In this document: positions 27,046-35,583 of the stretch, piece after piece
How positions within the stretch are numbered: the first letter of the stretch is position 1
Layout of the letters: each line of letters opens with the position of its first letter
NCBI RefSeq assembly: GCF_008087085.1
Contig: NZ_VIYJ01000002.1
Location: 186,001 to 250,000, forward strand
DNA length: 64,000 nt
Direction: 5' to 3'
Origin: Nocardioides rubriscoriae
GTDB lineage: Bacteria > Actinomycetota > Actinomycetes > Propionibacteriales > Nocardioidaceae
The notes under the pieces: model-generated
The model's input: only the letters and a program-made list of their open reading frames with translations
What the model was told of the DNA's origin: nothing
The model's database searches: none
Program-made: the position numbers and the translations under genes

Positions 27046-27304
27046 ACGCTGTCGAGGGCGGCAGACAGCACCAGCACCAGCAGTAGTGCAACAGCCTCGA
27101 TCACCGCGATCCAGGAGTACGGCGCGCAGACATCTGGAGCGGGCCGCGCCAGCCCACGTCGGCCCGAAGATCTCGCCCTTTCCGAGGAACTCGCACTGTG
27201 CGGACACCGGGGCGCGCAAGCGGGATATCGGGCAGCAGCGCAGTGAGTGAGGCTTGAGCGGCGGTGGCTCCGTTCCGAGGAGCCGGTGAGACAGGAGGAC
27301 GTCC
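27046..27304. other. Intergenic boundary region
   Basis: 259 bp between the housekeeping block and the catabolic cluster. It holds a GGCTCC/GGAGCC hairpin near 27267-27285 and a strong AGGAGG Shine-Dalgarno at 27293-27298 for the next gene. A reverse-strand frame with a hydrophobic stretch (LLLVLVLSAAL) is present but has no start or homology I recognise. Confidence 0.4.
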
Positions 27305-27805
27305 ATGAGCGACTTACAGGTTCCGGCAGCCATCGAACAGGCCCTGACAGAGGCGGACGCATCGCTGGACCGACTCGGTCGTGCACTCGGGCAGCTGGCC
27401 GACGGTGACCTCCACCGTGCTCACCGCGACGGGGGCTGGACGGTCGCTCAGGTGATCTCGCACATCAACATGAGCGCGATCCTGTGGCTCGGCGACATCA
27501 AGCGCCTCGAGAACGACCCGGACCTCGACTTCGTGTTCCGCGAGGAGGTCGGACACGATCTGCTCGGCTATCCTCCGCCCACGATCGACCTGGCACTCAA
27601 GCAGCTGGCCAGCACCCGTCGCACCCTCACCACTGCCGGCCCGGCCGTCTCGGGCGAGGTGCTGGCGCGCACCGTCACCATCCCGGACCTCGGCACCATG
27701 ACCGTCGAGGAATGGACGCCGCTGATCATCGGGCACGCCTCGGGTCATGCGGAGCAGGCCTTCGAGATCATGCGCGACCGCGAGTTCGCGCCCGAGGGGC
27801 TCTGA
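27305..27805 (+). CDS. DinB-like four-helix protein
   Basis: 166 residues. The DinB/YfiT fold is suggested by ALTEADASLDRLGRALGQL, the metal-ligand His in VAQVISHINMS and the GHASGHAEQAF pair near the C-terminus, giving a His triad. Bacillithiol- and mycothiol-dependent transferases of this superfamily detoxify electrophiles, so a mycothiol S-transferase role is conceivable. Preceded by AGGAGG at a good distance. Its stop overlaps the start of the alcohol dehydrogenase (TGATG). Confidence 0.75.
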   Translation: MSDLQVPAAIEQALTEADASLDRLGRALGQLADGDLHRAHRDGGWTVAQVISHINMSAILWLGDIKRLENDPDLDFVFREEVGHDLLGYPPPTIDLALKQLASTRRTLTTAGPAVSGEVLARTVTIPDLGTMTVEEWTPLIIGHASGHAEQAFEIMRDREFAPEGL

Positions 27806-28824
27806 TGAAGGCGGCGGTGCTCGTCGGCCTCGAACAGGTCGAGCTGCAGGAGCGTCCCGAGCCCGAGGCCCGCCCGGGGTGGGTCGTGGTGAAGGTGGAG
27901 TCGGCGTCGCTCTGCGGGACGGACGCCCACCAGTACGACGGTCGTATCGATACCCCCTTCCCACGCGTGCCCGGTCACGACTTCGCCGGCCGCGTGGAAA
28001 GCATCGGCGACGACGTCGACCCGACCTGGGTGGGCCGTGCGGTCGCCGTCAAGCCGTCGCTGCCGTGCGGTGAGTGCCTGGAGTGCGCCCAGGACAAGCC
28101 CTTCGACTGCAAGAAGAAGAAGCTCATCGGCCTGTGGTCCGACGGCTGCCTGACCGAGAAGATCGCCGTGCCGGTGGTGAACCTCATCCCGCGCCCCGAC
28201 GACGTCGAGGCGTGGCAGGCCTCCTTGCTCGAGCCGATCGCGGTAGGACTCAACACCGTCGACCGACTCCGGATCCTGCTCGGTGAGACCGTCGTCGTGC
28301 TGGGTCAGGGCCCGATCGGCTTGGCACTCACCAGGCTGTGCGCGCTCTCGGGTGCCGGTCGGTTGATCGTCACCGACGCCCGCGAGGCGCCGTTCACGGT
28401 CTCGCGCTCCTACGGCGCCAGCGACTGCCTCGACGTCACCCAGGTCGACGCGAGGGACCGCGTCCTCGAGCTCACCGAGGGCCTTGGTGCCGACATCGTC
28501 ATCGAGACCTCCGGCTTCCCGTCGTCGTCGGCGATGGTGCTCGACCTCGTCCGCAAGGAGGGCAAGGTCGCCCACATCGGCTGGGCCAACGACCTACCGC
28601 CCCTGCCGGTCATCCCGATCATGGCCAAGACCCTCACCGTCTTCGGTGTCGGCGGCAACGGCGGTCGCGGCCAGTACGAGCGGGCGCTCGAGCTGGTGCG
28701 CACCGGACGGCTCGATCTCGGTCCGATGGTCACCCATCGCTTCTCACTCGATGACATCGCCGAGGCGTTCGCGGTGGCCGCCTCGAAGTCCGACGGGGCG
28801 ATCAAGGTCGTCGTCACCCCGTGA
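27805..28824 (+). CDS. Zinc-dependent alcohol dehydrogenase
   Basis: 339 residues, medium-chain dehydrogenase. Catalytic zinc ligands: Cys in LCGTDAH, His in GHDFAG and Glu in LLEPIAVG. The structural-zinc loop CGECLECAQDKPFDC is complete. NAD-binding motif VLGQGPIGLA. Oxidises a secondary alcohol or polyol to the carbonyl, substrate unknown. Translationally coupled to the DinB-like gene; together they may be a small detoxification or alcohol-use unit. Confidence 0.87.
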   Translation: MKAAVLVGLEQVELQERPEPEARPGWVVVKVESASLCGTDAHQYDGRIDTPFPRVPGHDFAGRVESIGDDVDPTWVGRAVAVKPSLPCGECLECAQDKPFDCKKKKLIGLWSDGCLTEKIAVPVVNLIPRPDDVEAWQASLLEPIAVGLNTVDRLRILLGETVVVLGQGPIGLALTRLCALSGAGRLIVTDAREAPFTVSRSYGASDCLDVTQVDARDRVLELTEGLGADIVIETSGFPSSSAMVLDLVRKEGKVAHIGWANDLPPLPVIPIMAKTLTVFGVGGNGGRGQYERALELVRTGRLDLGPMVTHRFSLDDIAEAFAVAASKSDGAIKVVVTP

Positions 28825-28885
28825 TCTCCACCCGCCACGCAGGCGTGCCCCGCAAGGGGCCACGCCAGCGTGGCTGCGCTGACGG

Positions 28886-29785
28886 TCAGCCCGCTGCGCG
28901 CTTGTAGGGGTCCGGAGGGAACCACCCGCGCTCGACGACCCGCTGCGACCACGCCTCGAGTCGCTCCACGACACCGTCGAGGTCGGCGCCGATGGCGTCC
29001 ACCGCACCCTGCGCCGATCGGTCGGTCGCCGACTCGAGGTCACGCCGTACCTGGGTGCCCGTCTCGGTCAGTCGCCCGTCTGCGACCCAGCCACGCTCCT
29101 CGAGGGCACCGGTCGCGGCGCTCATGGCGTCGGGACTCCAGGCCCGTGAGCCCGTGTATGCCAACGGGTCCCACCCGACCCAGAGCTCGGTGAGCTGGTT
29201 GGCCTGGACCCCGTCGATGCCGGCAGCGACGAGCACGGCGAGATGGCCGTCGCCCCGGTGCTCGCGCAGGATCGAGCACGCGTGCCAGAGCTGGCCGAGG
29301 AGGTCCTCAGGCCAGGGCAGGGCCGTGAGGCCCGCGTGCAGTGCGCGTCCCGTCGGGTCCGCCGCATCGGTTGCGCGGCGCAGCACCGCGACCACCTCCG
29401 CGAGGTCGTCGGGCCGGCCCAGGCACTCCTCCAGCGCGGCGATGGTCCCCCGCTCCTTGGCCGCGCGGACGTCCGCGATGTCGCAGACGGCTCGACCGGC
29501 AACGAAGAGCCCGGCCACCAGGCCGGGCTCGAAGACCCCGAACGCGGCGGCCACGACGGACGGCTCGGCGTCGCCGAGCACGCACCCCCGTCCGTAGACG
29601 TAGCCCTGGAGGAAATCCAGGCCCAGCGCCGCGTAGGCGTCGTAGGCAGGCTCGCTCCAGAAGCAGACGGTCGCGATCGGCTCGATCGCGTCCCGGAGCC
29701 GGCGTGCGGGGCTCGACCAGTCGAGCGTGCGAACATCACCATCGCGGCCACCGAAGAAGGCGGCCCGTGCCTCTGCGTAGTCCAT
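28886..29785 (-). CDS. SCO6745-family protein
   Basis: 299 residues, mostly helical, starting MDYAEARAAFFGG. Blocks such as GYVYGRGCVLGDAEPSVVAAAFGVFEP and WPEDLLGQLWHACSILREHRGDGH match a family found widely in actinobacteria under the name SCO6745. Function unknown; the fold is often compared with helix-turn-helix-like proteins because of the C-terminal segment EERGWVADGRLTETG, which resembles a winged helix. It interrupts the direction of the catabolic cluster and is divergent from the lyase gene. Confidence 0.72.
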   Translation of the reverse strand: MDYAEARAAFFGGRDGDVRTLDWSSPARRLRDAIEPIATVCFWSEPAYDAYAALGLDFLQGYVYGRGCVLGDAEPSVVAAAFGVFEPGLVAGLFVAGRAVCDIADVRAAKERGTIAALEECLGRPDDLAEVVAVLRRATDAADPTGRALHAGLTALPWPEDLLGQLWHACSILREHRGDGHLAVLVAAGIDGVQANQLTELWVGWDPLAYTGSRAWSPDAMSAATGALEERGWVADGRLTETGTQVRRDLESATDRSAQGAVDAIGADLDGVVERLEAWSQRVVERGWFPPDPYKRAAG

Positions 29786-29929
29786 GCGCCGGATCGTGCA
29801 CCTCCGGCAGGTCCGGCACCAGAGCCGTCGCGAGAGTCTGCAGCGAGCGGACAACAGTGTGCAGCGGCCGGATACCCCCGACCCCCGCCGTCGGCGACGC
29901 TGCTGGCAACCGGCAGAGGAGGCAGGCGG

Positions 29930-30883
29930 ATGGTTCCGGCGAACGTTCCCGTGACGGTGGACGTGGTGGAGGTGGGGCCGCGCGACGGGCTCCAGAACGA
30001 GGCCCGCACGCTCGACGTCGAGACGCGGGTCACGCTGATCGATCGGCTCGCCCGCGGGGGCGCCCGACGGATCGAGGCCGTGAGCTTCGTGCGTCCTGAC
30101 CGTGTGCCGCAGATGGCGCACGCGGAGCAGGTGCTCGACGCGCTGCCACCGCTCCCGGGGGTCGACCTGATCGGCCTCGTCCTCAACCGACGCGGCGCCG
30201 AGCGCGCTGCGCGCACCCGCTGCGCCGAGCTGAACATGGTCGTGCCGGTGACCGACACGTTCGCGGTGCGCAACCAGGGAGCGCCGACCGCTGCCCTCCT
30301 CGAGCAGGCCGCCGGCGTGGTCGACGCGGCTCGTGCGTCGGGTCAGCGGGTCTCGGTGACGCTCGCCGTCGCGTTCGGCTGCCCGTTCGAGGGTGCCGTC
30401 GCGCCCGAGCAGGTGGCGCCGGTGGTGGACGCGGTCGTGGCGCTGGGCGTCGACGAGCTGGCCTTCGCCGACACCGTCGGCGTAGGCGTGCCGCCCCAGG
30501 TCGACGCGCTGGCGTCACTGATGCCCGCAGACGTCGCACCACCACGACTGCGCTTCCACTTCCACAACACCCGCAACACCGGGTACGCGAACGCCTGGGC
30601 CGCCACTCGCCTCGACCTGAGCCGTCACGGTGACCGTGTGGCGCTGGACGCCTCGGTCGGCGGCTTCGGCGGCTGCCCCTTCGCGCCGGCAGCGACGGGC
30701 AACATCGCGACGGAGGACCTGCTGCACCTGCTGCGGCGAGCCGGAGTCGCCGTGACGGGCGCCGACCCGAACGACCTCGGCGCGCTCGCGGATGCCGCGT
30801 CGTGGCTCTCCCAGCGGCTCGGCAGCCCGGTGCAGGCGCTGCTGGGCAGGGCCGGGGACTTCCCACCCCGGGAGCGCCGGTGA
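29930..30883 (+). CDS. Hydroxymethylglutaryl-CoA lyase-like enzyme
   Basis: 317 residues, DRE-TIM metallolyase. Starts at an ATG at 29930 behind GAGGAGG. Signature GPRDGLQNE (about 16-24), the metal site HFHNTRNTG (usually HxHDT; here Asn instead of Asp) and the catalytic-Cys loop GGFGGCPFAPAATGN with TEDL. It should split a 3-hydroxy-3-methylacyl-CoA into acetyl-CoA or acetoacetate and a carbonyl product. Overlaps the CoA transferase gene by 4 bp, which would activate its substrate. Confidence 0.85.
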   Translation: MVPANVPVTVDVVEVGPRDGLQNEARTLDVETRVTLIDRLARGGARRIEAVSFVRPDRVPQMAHAEQVLDALPPLPGVDLIGLVLNRRGAERAARTRCAELNMVVPVTDTFAVRNQGAPTAALLEQAAGVVDAARASGQRVSVTLAVAFGCPFEGAVAPEQVAPVVDAVVALGVDELAFADTVGVGVPPQVDALASLMPADVAPPRLRFHFHNTRNTGYANAWAATRLDLSRHGDRVALDASVGGFGGCPFAPAATGNIATEDLLHLLRRAGVAVTGADPNDLGALADAASWLSQRLGSPVQALLGRAGDFPPRERR

Positions 30884-32109
30884 CCGCCGGGGGGCCGGCC
30901 CGCGAACCGTGGCCGCTCGACCCCCTACGGCCCCTGACCGGGCTGCGCGTCGTCGAGCTGGGGAACTACATCGCAGCGCCCACAGCCGGGCGGTTGCTCG
31001 CCGACTTCGGCGCCGAGGTGATCAAGGTGGAGCGTCCGCACACAGGCGACGAGCTGCGCACCTGGCGGCTCTACGGCGGCGACACCTCGCTGCTCTACCG
31101 CACCATCAACCGCAACAAGCGTTCGGTGGAGGTCGACCTGAGCACCGAGGAGGGACGCGACACGATACTGACGCTGTTGCGAACCACCGACGCGCTGATC
31201 GAGAACTTCCGCCCTGGCACCCTGGACCGGTGGGGCCTGACCGCCGAGGTGCTCGCGGGGGCCAATCCCGAGCTGGTCGTCGCCCGGGTCTCGGCCTTCG
31301 GTCAGACCGGACCGATGGCCGAGCGTCCTGGGTTCGCGGCCGTGGCCGAGGGCTTCGGCGGTATGCGCGACCTGGTCGGAGACCCCGACCGACCACCGGC
31401 ACGCGTGGGCGTCTCGATCGGTGATTCGATCGCTGGCCTCTACGCAGCCTTCGGTGTCGTGATGAGCCTGTTGGACCGCGAGCGTCGCCGCCATGTGGCG
31501 GCCGCCCCGGTCACGCCCGTGCAGCGCCACGTGGACGTCGCGCTGCACGAGGCGGTCTTCTCGATGATGGAGTCACTCATCCCCGACTACTCCGCCTACC
31601 AGGTGCTCCGACGGCGCACCGGCGGTCGGATGGAGGGGATCGCCCCGTCGAACGCCTACGAGTGCGCCGACGACTCGTCGGTCGTGATCGCCGGCAACGG
31701 GGACTCGATCTTCGTCCGGCTGATGCGCACCATCGGGCGCGACGACCTCGCCGAGGACGCCGGCCTGGCCGGCAACGCCGGCCGCTGGACGCGTCGTGAC
31801 GAGCTCGACGAGGCCATCGAGGCCTGGACCCGCACGCGTCCGCGCGACGAGGTGTTGCGTCGGCTCGAGGAGGCGTCGGTGCCGGCCGGGCCGATCTACC
31901 GTGCCGCCGACATCGTCGACGACGAGCAGTACCGTGCGCGCAAGATGGTGCAGGAGCTGCCGGTCGAGATCGATGGGCGGGTGCGCGCCGTCGCGTTCCC
32001 CGGTGTGGTGCCGCTGCTGGGCGACACCTCACTGCCGGTCGCCCACCTGGGCCCCGACCTGGGCGCTGACAACGACTGGCTGCGAGAGCGCCTGGAGGAG
32101 GAGTCCTGA
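30880..32109 (+). CDS. Class III (CaiB/BaiF) CoA transferase
   Basis: 409 residues from a GTG overlapping the lyase stop. N-terminal LTGLRVVELGNYIAAPTAGRLLADFGAEVIKVE, then NRNKRSVEVDL; the catalytic Asp is in VSIGDSIAGLYAAFG. It moves CoA from one acyl-CoA to a free acid. Located between the lyase and the E1-like protein, so it probably makes the CoA ester that the lyase cleaves. Confidence 0.9.
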   Translation: MTAGGPAREPWPLDPLRPLTGLRVVELGNYIAAPTAGRLLADFGAEVIKVERPHTGDELRTWRLYGGDTSLLYRTINRNKRSVEVDLSTEEGRDTILTLLRTTDALIENFRPGTLDRWGLTAEVLAGANPELVVARVSAFGQTGPMAERPGFAAVAEGFGGMRDLVGDPDRPPARVGVSIGDSIAGLYAAFGVVMSLLDRERRRHVAAAPVTPVQRHVDVALHEAVFSMMESLIPDYSAYQVLRRRTGGRMEGIAPSNAYECADDSSVVIAGNGDSIFVRLMRTIGRDDLAEDAGLAGNAGRWTRRDELDEAIEAWTRTRPRDEVLRRLEEASVPAGPIYRAADIVDDEQYRARKMVQELPVEIDGRVRAVAFPGVVPLLGDTSLPVAHLGPDLGADNDWLRERLEEES

Positions 32110-32110
32110 C

Positions 32111-34438
32111 GTGAGCGAGATCCCGCGGGTGCAGGAACCCGACATCGAGGTGCTACGTGCGGTCTCCCGGAGGGTGCTGTGGCTCTCGAGCGCGATCGTC
32201 GACGCCGCGAACCGTGGCCGGCCGAACGTGAGCGGTGTCAAGGTGGGTGGCCACCAGGCGTCCTCCGCCTCCATGGTCGACATCATGGTGGCGCTGTGGT
32301 TCCACGACCTCACGTCGCTGGACCGGGTCTCGGTCAAGCCGCACGCCTCGCCCGTGCTGCACGCCGTCAATCACCTCCTCGGACACCTCGACGCCCGCTA
32401 CCTGCCGACGCTGAGGCAGAAGGGTGGGCTGCAGAGCTACCCGTCGCGCCAGAAGGATCCTGATCCGGTCGACTTCTCCACCGGCTCGGTCGGTATCGGT
32501 GCGACTGCGACCCTGTGGGCCGCGATCGCCCACCGCTACGTGCGCAGCCAGTTCCCCGACGCCCCGCCCGCGGGGCGGTTCATCAGCCTGCTCGGTGACG
32601 CCGAGCTCGACGAGGGAGCCATCTGGGAGGCGGTCGCGGACCCGCAGGTGGCGAGCCTCGGCGAGCTGCTGTGGGTCGTCGACCTCAATCGGCAGTCCCT
32701 CGACCGGGTCGTCCCTGACATCCAGATCCAGCGGCTCCAAGCGATGTTCGAGGCCGCCGGTTGGCAGGTCGTCACGCTCAAGTGGGGGCGACTGATCTCT
32801 GAGCTCTTCGAGCGCCCCGGCGGGCAGGCCCTGCGGACCCGGCTCGAGGCGATGCCCAACGAGGAGTACCAGCGGATGCTACGGGTGGATCCGGCCGAGG
32901 TGGCCGCGCGGATCCTCGGTGCCGACCCGGCGCCGGGTCTTGCCGACCTGCTGACGTCCGTGCCGGCGCGGCAGCTGGCGGCGGCAGTCCGCGACCTCGG
33001 CGGCCACGACCTCGGCCTGCTGGTCGACACCTTCGCGGCGGTCGACGACCACCGGCCCACCGTGGTGTTCGCCTACACCGTCAAGGGTCGTGGACTGCCC
33101 ACCGAGGGCCATCCCAACAACCACTCGGTGCTCCTGACCGAGTCGCAGATGGATGCGCTCGCTGACGCCACGGGAGCTGACCTCGCCTCCCCTTGGGCCC
33201 CGCTCCCGCAGGACTCGCCCGCCGCCGTACTCGCCGGGCGCAGACGTCAGGAGCTGGCGCGCCCGCCAGTCGCCCACACCGGCGCGGTCTCGGTGCCGAC
33301 GTCGCTCGGCCGGCCCTCGCGCAAGGAGATCTCCACGCAGGCGGCCCTCGGGCGTCTGCTGGCCGACCTGGTACGCGACGCCCCGCAGCTGGCGTCACGG
33401 GTGGTGACAACCAGCCCCGACGTGGCGTCCTCCACCAACCTGGGTGGCTGGATCAACAAGACCGGGGTGTGGTCGGTGGCCGAGCGACACGATTGGTTCG
33501 CCGACGACGAGCAACGGTTGCTGCGCTGGTCGGAGTCCCAGAGCGGGCAGCACATCGAGCTGGGCATCGCCGAGGTCAACCTCGTCGGACTTCTCGGCGA
33601 GCTCGGCGCGACGTGGTCGCGCTGGGGCGAGCGGCTGATCCCGATCGCCACGCTGTACGACCCCTTCCTCAGCCGGGCGCTCGAGCCGTGGTCGTTCGGC
33701 CTGTATGCCGGCGGACAGTCGATCCTGGTCGGCACGCCGAGCGGCGTCACTCTCGCTCCGGAGGGTGGCGCCCACCAGTCGGTGTCCACGCCGTCGATCG
33801 GTCTGGAGCAGCCGGCGTGCATCGCCTGGGAGCCGGCCTTCGCCCAGGACCTCGAGTGGACCTTCCTGCACGCGATGCGACAGGTCGGGGTGCCGGACGG
33901 CACGTCCGCCTACTTCCGGCTCTCCACTCGACCGGTCGACCCGGGCCTGGCGCGCGTTCCCCACGACGACGTGCTTCGTGAGCGGCGCCGGCGCCAGGTG
34001 ATCGGCGGTGGCTACCGCATCACCGACCACCCGCCGGTGGACGAGCAGGTCACCCTGGTGGGGACCGGCGCGGTGATGACCGAGGTGCTCGGCGCGGCAC
34101 GGACCCTGGAGGAGCGAGGCGTCGTGGCGGGCGTCGTGTGCCTCACCAGTGCGGACCTGGTGTTCCGGTCGTTCCAGCAGCGCGGGAGCCGTGCTGCCGG
34201 AGAGGGCTCCGGGATCCTCGACCTGCTGCTGCCGCCGTCGCACCGCAGCCCGCTCGTCACGGTCCTCGATGGGCACCCGCACACCCTGGCCTTCCTCGCG
34301 GGCGCGCGCGGCGACCGTATCCGTTGCCTCGGCGTCAGCGAGTTCGGCCAGTCCAGCGACCTGGCGGACGCCTACGCGATCCACGGGATCGACGCCGCCT
34401 CGATCGTGGAGGCGGCTCTCGACCTGCTGGGACTGTGA
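32111..34438 (+). CDS. Single-chain 2-oxoacid dehydrogenase E1-like (transketolase superfamily) protein
   Basis: 775 residues. Thiamin diphosphate motif from GDAELDEG (162-169) to DLN (191-193); transketolase-like pyrimidine domain with LGIAEVNLVGLLGELG and GVTLAPEGGAHQS; C-terminal domain with VTLVGTGAVMTEVL and LGVSEFGQSSD. It resembles homodimeric AceE-type E1 but is about 100 residues shorter than AceE, and no E2 or E3 gene is nearby. It may decarboxylate a 2-oxo acid to an aldehyde or acyl group. GTG at 32111, one base after the transferase stop. Confidence 0.83.
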   Translation: MSEIPRVQEPDIEVLRAVSRRVLWLSSAIVDAANRGRPNVSGVKVGGHQASSASMVDIMVALWFHDLTSLDRVSVKPHASPVLHAVNHLLGHLDARYLPTLRQKGGLQSYPSRQKDPDPVDFSTGSVGIGATATLWAAIAHRYVRSQFPDAPPAGRFISLLGDAELDEGAIWEAVADPQVASLGELLWVVDLNRQSLDRVVPDIQIQRLQAMFEAAGWQVVTLKWGRLISELFERPGGQALRTRLEAMPNEEYQRMLRVDPAEVAARILGADPAPGLADLLTSVPARQLAAAVRDLGGHDLGLLVDTFAAVDDHRPTVVFAYTVKGRGLPTEGHPNNHSVLLTESQMDALADATGADLASPWAPLPQDSPAAVLAGRRRQELARPPVAHTGAVSVPTSLGRPSRKEISTQAALGRLLADLVRDAPQLASRVVTTSPDVASSTNLGGWINKTGVWSVAERHDWFADDEQRLLRWSESQSGQHIELGIAEVNLVGLLGELGATWSRWGERLIPIATLYDPFLSRALEPWSFGLYAGGQSILVGTPSGVTLAPEGGAHQSVSTPSIGLEQPACIAWEPAFAQDLEWTFLHAMRQVGVPDGTSAYFRLSTRPVDPGLARVPHDDVLRERRRRQVIGGGYRITDHPPVDEQVTLVGTGAVMTEVLGAARTLEERGVVAGVVCLTSADLVFRSFQQRGSRAAGEGSGILDLLLPPSHRSPLVTVLDGHPHTLAFLAGARGDRIRCLGVSEFGQSSDLADAYAIHGIDAASIVEAALDLLGL

Positions 34439-34459
34439 GTTCCGGCTCCCGCTCGGGTC

Positions 34460-34494
34460 GTAGGGTGACCCACGTCACTGTCGAGCGTGGGAGG
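34460..34494 (+). promoter_or_regulatory. Promoter element and Shine-Dalgarno of AraC gene
   Basis: TAGGGT at 34460-34465 is a good -10, but unlike most genes here it is followed by about 34 nt of leader and a GGGAGG ending at 34494, so this gene is likely translated from a leadered mRNA starting at the ATG at 34500. Confidence 0.45.
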
Positions 34495-34499
34495 TGGGC

Positions 34500-35471
34500 A
34501 TGAGGGAGTACCTGGCGGGTGACGCGGTGATGTCGACACGCAGCCTCGAGGAGGCTCGTGACGCCGTCACCCGGGTCTACCTGCCGCACGACCTCATCGG
34601 TCCGCAGGACGCGATGGACATGCGGCTCAACGCCACGAGCGACCGTTACCTCACCCTGGGGTACCTCACCTACCAGGCCGAGACCGAGCTGCGGATGCCG
34701 GCGGCGGAGCAGTGGTACCACATCAACCTGCAGCTCACCGGGAGCACATGGGCCTCGCGCAGCAGCGGCGAGCGCGAGCACACGCCCGCCCAGCACCGCG
34801 GCCTGATCCTCAACCCCGAGCAGGCCAACACCGTGCGCTGGTCGGCCGATGCCGAGCAGCTCATCCTCAAGGTGTCGCGCAGCAGCCTCGAGTCGCACCT
34901 GTCCGACCTCATCGGGCGTCCGGTCACCGAGATCGTCAACTTCGACTTCGGCCTCGACCTGTCCACGTCGTCCGGACAGTCCCTGCTGCGCTCGGTGGAG
35001 TTCCTGGCGACCGAGCTGGAGAAGCCCGGGGGAGTGCGCGACATGCCGCTCGCCCGATCTCAGCTGGAGGCCTACGTCCTCACCAACCTCCTGCACGCCG
35101 GGCGCCATCAGTACTCCGACGCGCTGTGCGGGCACGAGGACACCGCTCGGCTGGGCCGGCTCGCGCCGGTCGTGCGCTACATCGACGAGCACGCCGACAC
35201 CGAGCTGACGCCCGAGCTCCTCGCCCGCGTGGGCTGTGTCAGCGTGCGCACCCTCCACGCCGCCTTCCAGGATCAGCTGGGCGAGTCGCCGATGGCCTAC
35301 GTCCGCCGGATCCGGCTCGGCAAGGTGCGGGCCGACCTCCTGCGGGCCGACCCCCAGCGCACCCGAGTCACCGACGTGGCCCTTCGGTGGGGCTTCTTCC
35401 ACCAGTCGCGCTTCGCGCAGCAGTACCGGGAGCAGTTCAGCGAGCTGCCCAGCGCCACGCTGCAGAGCTGA
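34500..35471 (+). CDS. AraC-family transcriptional regulator
   Basis: 323 residues. The N-terminal domain is of the AraC-binding-like type (YHINLQLTGSTWASR, LILNPEQANTVRWSADAEQLILKVSRSSLE). The C-terminal domain has two helix-turn-helices: LTPELLARVGCVSVRTLHAAF and RVTDVALRWGFFHQSRFAQQYRE. Regulators of this shape control catabolic operons. It sits between the E1-like gene and the aldehyde dehydrogenase gene and probably activates one or both. Confidence 0.88.
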   Translation: MREYLAGDAVMSTRSLEEARDAVTRVYLPHDLIGPQDAMDMRLNATSDRYLTLGYLTYQAETELRMPAAEQWYHINLQLTGSTWASRSSGEREHTPAQHRGLILNPEQANTVRWSADAEQLILKVSRSSLESHLSDLIGRPVTEIVNFDFGLDLSTSSGQSLLRSVEFLATELEKPGGVRDMPLARSQLEAYVLTNLLHAGRHQYSDALCGHEDTARLGRLAPVVRYIDEHADTELTPELLARVGCVSVRTLHAAFQDQLGESPMAYVRRIRLGKVRADLLRADPQRTRVTDVALRWGFFHQSRFAQQYREQFSELPSATLQS

Positions 35472-35583
35472 GCGGGACGCACGCCACGCTGCGCCCAGCG
35501 GACCTCAGCGAGCAGGAAGCGGATAGTCGGCGCAGGGACGCGCTCGTACCGTCGAGACAGACCACTCGAGCGAGGAGCAGCCC

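Noticed and set aside
26958..27386. Reverse frame with a hydrophobic stretch in the 27 kb gap
   Set aside because: It runs antisense through two genes and its hydrophobic part is short; probably chance.
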